NCBI GenBank assembly: GCA_023266435.1
Contig: JAHFQF010000129.1
Location: 1-6,692 of the forward strand
DNA from: Legionellales bacterium
GTDB lineage: Bacteria > Pseudomonadota > Gammaproteobacteria > Berkiellales > Berkiellaceae
Length of the DNA: 6,692 bases
Direction: 5' to 3'
In this document: piece by piece, positions 4,785-6,692 of the stretch
Numbering within the stretch: the first letter of the stretch is position 1
Layout: every line of letters starts with the position of its first letter
The notes under the pieces: model-generated
What the model saw: the letters and a program-made list of their open reading frames with translations, nothing else
Told to the model about the DNA's origin: nothing
Databases searched by the model: none
Made by a program: the position numbers and the translations under genes

Positions 4785-6178
4785 CACTCTCCCCTGATAT
4801 TCTACAACGCTTAAACAATCATCCGGATATTGAAAGAGTATTTTCAGATCCGGAAGATTGTTATAGCTATGGATATGATAATTCTAGACGCCATGCTTTA
4901 CCTGAGTGCGTAGTCTTCCCTAAAAATACCACTGGTGTGCAAGCCGTTTTACAATTGGCTGCCCAACATCAAATTGCTGTGACTGCGCGCGGTCGCGCTA
5001 CCGGCACACCAGGAGGCTCCGTGCCCTTAAGTGGCGGCATTGTCCTCTGCACTCTAGAAATGAATCAAGTACTCGCCTTTTCCCCTGCAGATCGCTACAT
5101 TACGGTACAAACGGGTATTTTAAATGAAACGGTTCAACAGCAGGTATCTGGCACCAATCTTTTTTGGCCACCCGATCCAACCAGTAAAGCGTACTGTACG
5201 ATTGGCGGTAATCTGGCTTATAACTCTGCCGGCCCCATGGCTGTCAAATATGGCTCCACACGAGATCATGTATTAGGCCTTGTCGCGGTCACTGGCACAG
5301 GTCAGATCTTAAAAACTGGCGTAAAAACCACAAAAGGTGTTGTGGGTTATGATCTCACACGATTGCTGATTGGTTCAGAAGGCACGCTAGGTATCATCAC
5401 AGAGGCCACTTTAAAACTGACACCCAAACCGCGTTATCAAAAAACGTTGCGTCTTTTATATCCTTCTATTCAATCTGCAACGGCTGCAGTCTGCCAGATC
5501 ATGACACAAGCTGCGATACCTTGTATGTTAGAGTTCATGGATAATCATGCTTTAGCTCTCATACGCCAATACAGCGGCCTAACGATTAATCCCAATGCAA
5601 CTGCTTTATTACTGATTGAAGTAGATGGTAATGACGCACAAGAATTAACTTATAAAATTGACGAGATCTGTCGTGCAGCACAAACAGAGATCTGCTTAGA
5701 AATGCTCATTGCTGAAGACCCCATGCAAAGTAAACAACTGTGGGCAGCGCGCAAAGCATTGTCCCCCTGTTTGCGTCATATTGCGCCAGATAAAATTAAT
5801 GAAGACATCGTTGTCCCCATTTCTCAGGTTCCTCGCTTACTGGAAGAGCTAGGTAAGCTCAGTCAAAATACGCACATTCCGATCGTATGCTTTGGCCATA
5901 TTGGCAATGGTAATTTGCACGTCAATATTTTGTATGATGCACGCACTCAAACAAAAACTGCTAAAGAAATTTTAGCGACTTTGTTTCACTTAGTGCTGAC
6001 ACTAGGTGGGACCTTATCAGGAGAGCACGGCGTTGGGATTGATAAACTGCCCTACCTTGGTCAGGAGCTCTCTACTGAAGTATTAACCATGATGCAGGGT
6101 ATTAAACAGCTCTTCGATCCCAAAGGAATCTTGAATCCATTTAAGATAGGTGGGCCACTCATCCCACCTACTATTTGA
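4781..6178 (+). CDS. FAD-linked D-2-hydroxyacid dehydrogenase (GlcD/Dld-type)
   Basis: A 465-residue flavoprotein of the GlcD/D-lactate dehydrogenase group, which oxidises D-2-hydroxyacids (D-lactate, glycolate, D-2-hydroxyglutarate) to 2-oxoacids and passes electrons to a quinone, cytochrome or electron-transfer flavoprotein. The PCMH-type FAD domain covers about 38-216: VVFPKNTTGVQAVL, ARGRATGTPGGSVPLSGGIVL at about 69-89, PPDPTSKAYCTIGGNLAYNS at 130-149, KYGSTRDHVLG at 156-166 and LIGSEGTLGIITEATLKLTP at 196-215. The C-terminal FAD-oxidase domain has GHIGNGNLHVN at 372-382 (His373, His380) and SGEHGVGIDK at 413-422 (Glu415, His416), residues that bind metal or substrate in this group, and ends with the usual FDPKGILNPFKI. 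There is no signal peptide and no fused Fe-S domain. GlcE and GlcF partners are absent from the window, so the exact substrate cannot be assigned. The GTG start overlaps the dolP stop (GTGA, 4781-4784); no nearby in-frame ATG competes. Confidence 0.92.
   Translation: MTLSPDILQRLNNHPDIERVFSDPEDCYSYGYDNSRRHALPECVVFPKNTTGVQAVLQLAAQHQIAVTARGRATGTPGGSVPLSGGIVLCTLEMNQVLAFSPADRYITVQTGILNETVQQQVSGTNLFWPPDPTSKAYCTIGGNLAYNSAGPMAVKYGSTRDHVLGLVAVTGTGQILKTGVKTTKGVVGYDLTRLLIGSEGTLGIITEATLKLTPKPRYQKTLRLLYPSIQSATAAVCQIMTQAAIPCMLEFMDNHALALIRQYSGLTINPNATALLLIEVDGNDAQELTYKIDEICRAAQTEICLEMLIAEDPMQSKQLWAARKALSPCLRHIAPDKINEDIVVPISQVPRLLEELGKLSQNTHIPIVCFGHIGNGNLHVNILYDARTQTKTAKEILATLFHLVLTLGGTLSGEHGVGIDKLPYLGQELSTEVLTMMQGIKQLFDPKGILNPFKIGGPLIPPTI
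6147..6170 (-). terminator. hairpin directly after the sspB stop, possible terminator
   Basis: TAGGTGGG (6147-6154) and CCCACCTA (6163-6170) form a perfect 8-bp stem with an 8-base loop. On the minus strand the stem begins at the base after the sspB TAG (6173-6171), the expected place for a terminator. The sequence that follows on that strand (TCTTAAATGG) is only weakly U-rich, so termination may be partial. On the plus strand the same hairpin lies in the last codons of the oxidase gene and is followed by CTATTTGACG, also a poor U tract. It could act in both directions between the converging genes. Confidence 0.5.
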
Positions 6179-6590
6179 CGACGGTCAGATTTGGCCTACC
6201 ATTGCGTTTATTAGGGCTGCCTTTCTTATTGTCTGTACGTTTTGGAATTTCAGATCCGCCTGACTCTGTAGTCGTTTCTTCGTCTTCTTCTTTAAAGACC
6301 ATGCCACGCCCATTTTCTTTAGCATAAATAGCCGATACCGCACGCATCGGCGCATAGATCTGATAGGGAACCCCAGAGAATCTTGCGGAAAAAGAGACGG
6401 CATCATTAGACAAATCTAATTGCTGCACAGCTTTAGGAGAAATATTTAAAATGATTTTACCATTTTCAATATATTGCTTAGGAACATCGACACCAGGCAT
6501 TTCAGCATCTACTACAACATAGGCTGTTAAATTGTTATCGATGATCCATTGATAGAATGCACGCAATAAATAAGGCCGAGATGGTGTCAT
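6171..6590 (-). CDS. sspB: ClpXP protease specificity-enhancing factor SspB
   Basis: SspB is a cytoplasmic adaptor that binds ssrA-tagged and some other substrates (such as the RseA fragment) and delivers them to ClpXP. The 139-residue product has the substrate-binding domain at about 1-100: RPYLLRAFYQWIIDNNLT at 5-22, VVVDAEMPGVDVP at 25-37, IILNISPKAV at 46-55, VSFSARFSGVP at 65-75 and IYAKENGRGMVF at 88-99. A charged flexible linker (about 100-130) leads to GRPNLTVVK at 131-139, which matches the ClpX-binding tail of E. coli SspB (GRPALRVVK). The linker is shorter than in E. coli (165 residues in total). The ATG at 6590 overlaps the sspA stop (ATGA), and a G-rich stretch (GGGGGT) just upstream can serve as ribosome-binding site. 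The 3' end overlaps the oxidase gene by 8 bp. Confidence 0.96.
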   Translation of the reverse strand: MTPSRPYLLRAFYQWIIDNNLTAYVVVDAEMPGVDVPKQYIENGKIILNISPKAVQQLDLSNDAVSFSARFSGVPYQIYAPMRAVSAIYAKENGRGMVFKEEDEETTTESGGSEIPKRTDNKKGSPNKRNGRPNLTVVK

Positions 6591-6692
6591 TCTACCCCCA
6601 TTGCACGCTCTGCTGTGGTCAGACTCACTTTAAACGAATCTCTCGCAAACAGGCGTTTAGCGTACGCTTTCACAGAGTCAGCTTCTCTAGGT
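6587..6692 (-). CDS. sspA: stringent starvation protein A, C-terminal end (cut by window edge)
   Basis: Only the last 34 codons and the TGA stop lie in the window; the gene continues past the right edge. The encoded tail includes AYAKRLFARDSFKVSLTTAE and ends ERAMGVE. It closely resembles the C-terminus of E. coli SspA (YMTRVFERDSFLASLTEAER). SspA is a glutathione-S-transferase-fold protein that binds RNA polymerase and acts in stress, acid and stationary-phase regulation. The stop overlaps the sspB start by 4 bp (6587-6590), the usual sspA-sspB operon order. The promoter for both genes is outside the window. Confidence 0.88.
   Translation of the reverse strand, partial: PREADSVKAYAKRLFARDSFKVSLTTAERAMGVE

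Noticed and set aside
6185..6406. Second minus-strand frame inside sspB
   Set aside because: It is out of frame with the recognisable SspB and its ClpX-binding tail; no frameshift is needed to explain sspB.

Overview
This 6.7-kb window looks like a core housekeeping region of a fairly AT-rich gammaproteobacterium, with one unrecognised accessory-looking gene at its left end. The divergent pair rsmI / lpoA, followed by yraN, a SIS-domain isomerase (gmhA/diaA family) and the BON-domain lipoprotein dolP, is the same gene order as the E. coli yraL-yraM-yraN-diaA-yraP locus. The sspA-sspB pair at the right end is also typical of Beta- and Gammaproteobacteria. The low G+C, compact spacing, short LpoA and a Ser-rich unknown protein inserted beside core genes would suit a host- or amoeba-associated lineage such as the Legionellales. 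That placement is an inference; no marker here proves it.

Layout. Positions 1-134 hold no assured gene, only a possible promoter and small inverted repeats. Positions 135-1067 (+) encode an unknown protein of about 310 residues with a Ser/Pro-rich N-terminal region built on a 42-bp tandem duplication, an AT-rich helical middle and a much GC-richer disordered tail. rsmI (1083-1925, -) converges on it. The rsmI and lpoA start codons face each other across 28 bp. A rightward, operon-like run follows: lpoA (1954-3186), yraN (3192-3584), gmhA/diaA-like (3608-4240), dolP (4194-4784) and a GlcD-type FAD-linked oxidase (4781-6178). Its genes are separated by 23 bp or less or overlap. Converging from the right edge are sspA (C-terminal end only, 6587-6692, -) and sspB (6171-6590, -). 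The 3' end of sspB overlaps that of the oxidase gene by 8 bp, beside a perfect 8-bp hairpin.

Functional themes. Three genes belong to the cell envelope: lpoA (activator of a peptidoglycan synthase), dolP (outer-membrane lipoprotein for envelope integrity) and possibly the phosphoheptose isomerase (LPS heptose). rsmI acts on the ribosome and sspB on ClpXP proteolysis. The oxidase is probably a D-2-hydroxyacid dehydrogenase tied to dolP by an overlapping GTGA start/stop.

I see no RNA gene, insertion sequence, CRISPR array or evident new multi-gene system. The most unusual points are the chimeric-looking left-hand gene, an LpoA that lacks the N-terminal TPR-like domain and has a non-standard lipobox, and a SIS-domain protein in the diaA position that keeps all four GmhA zinc ligands.
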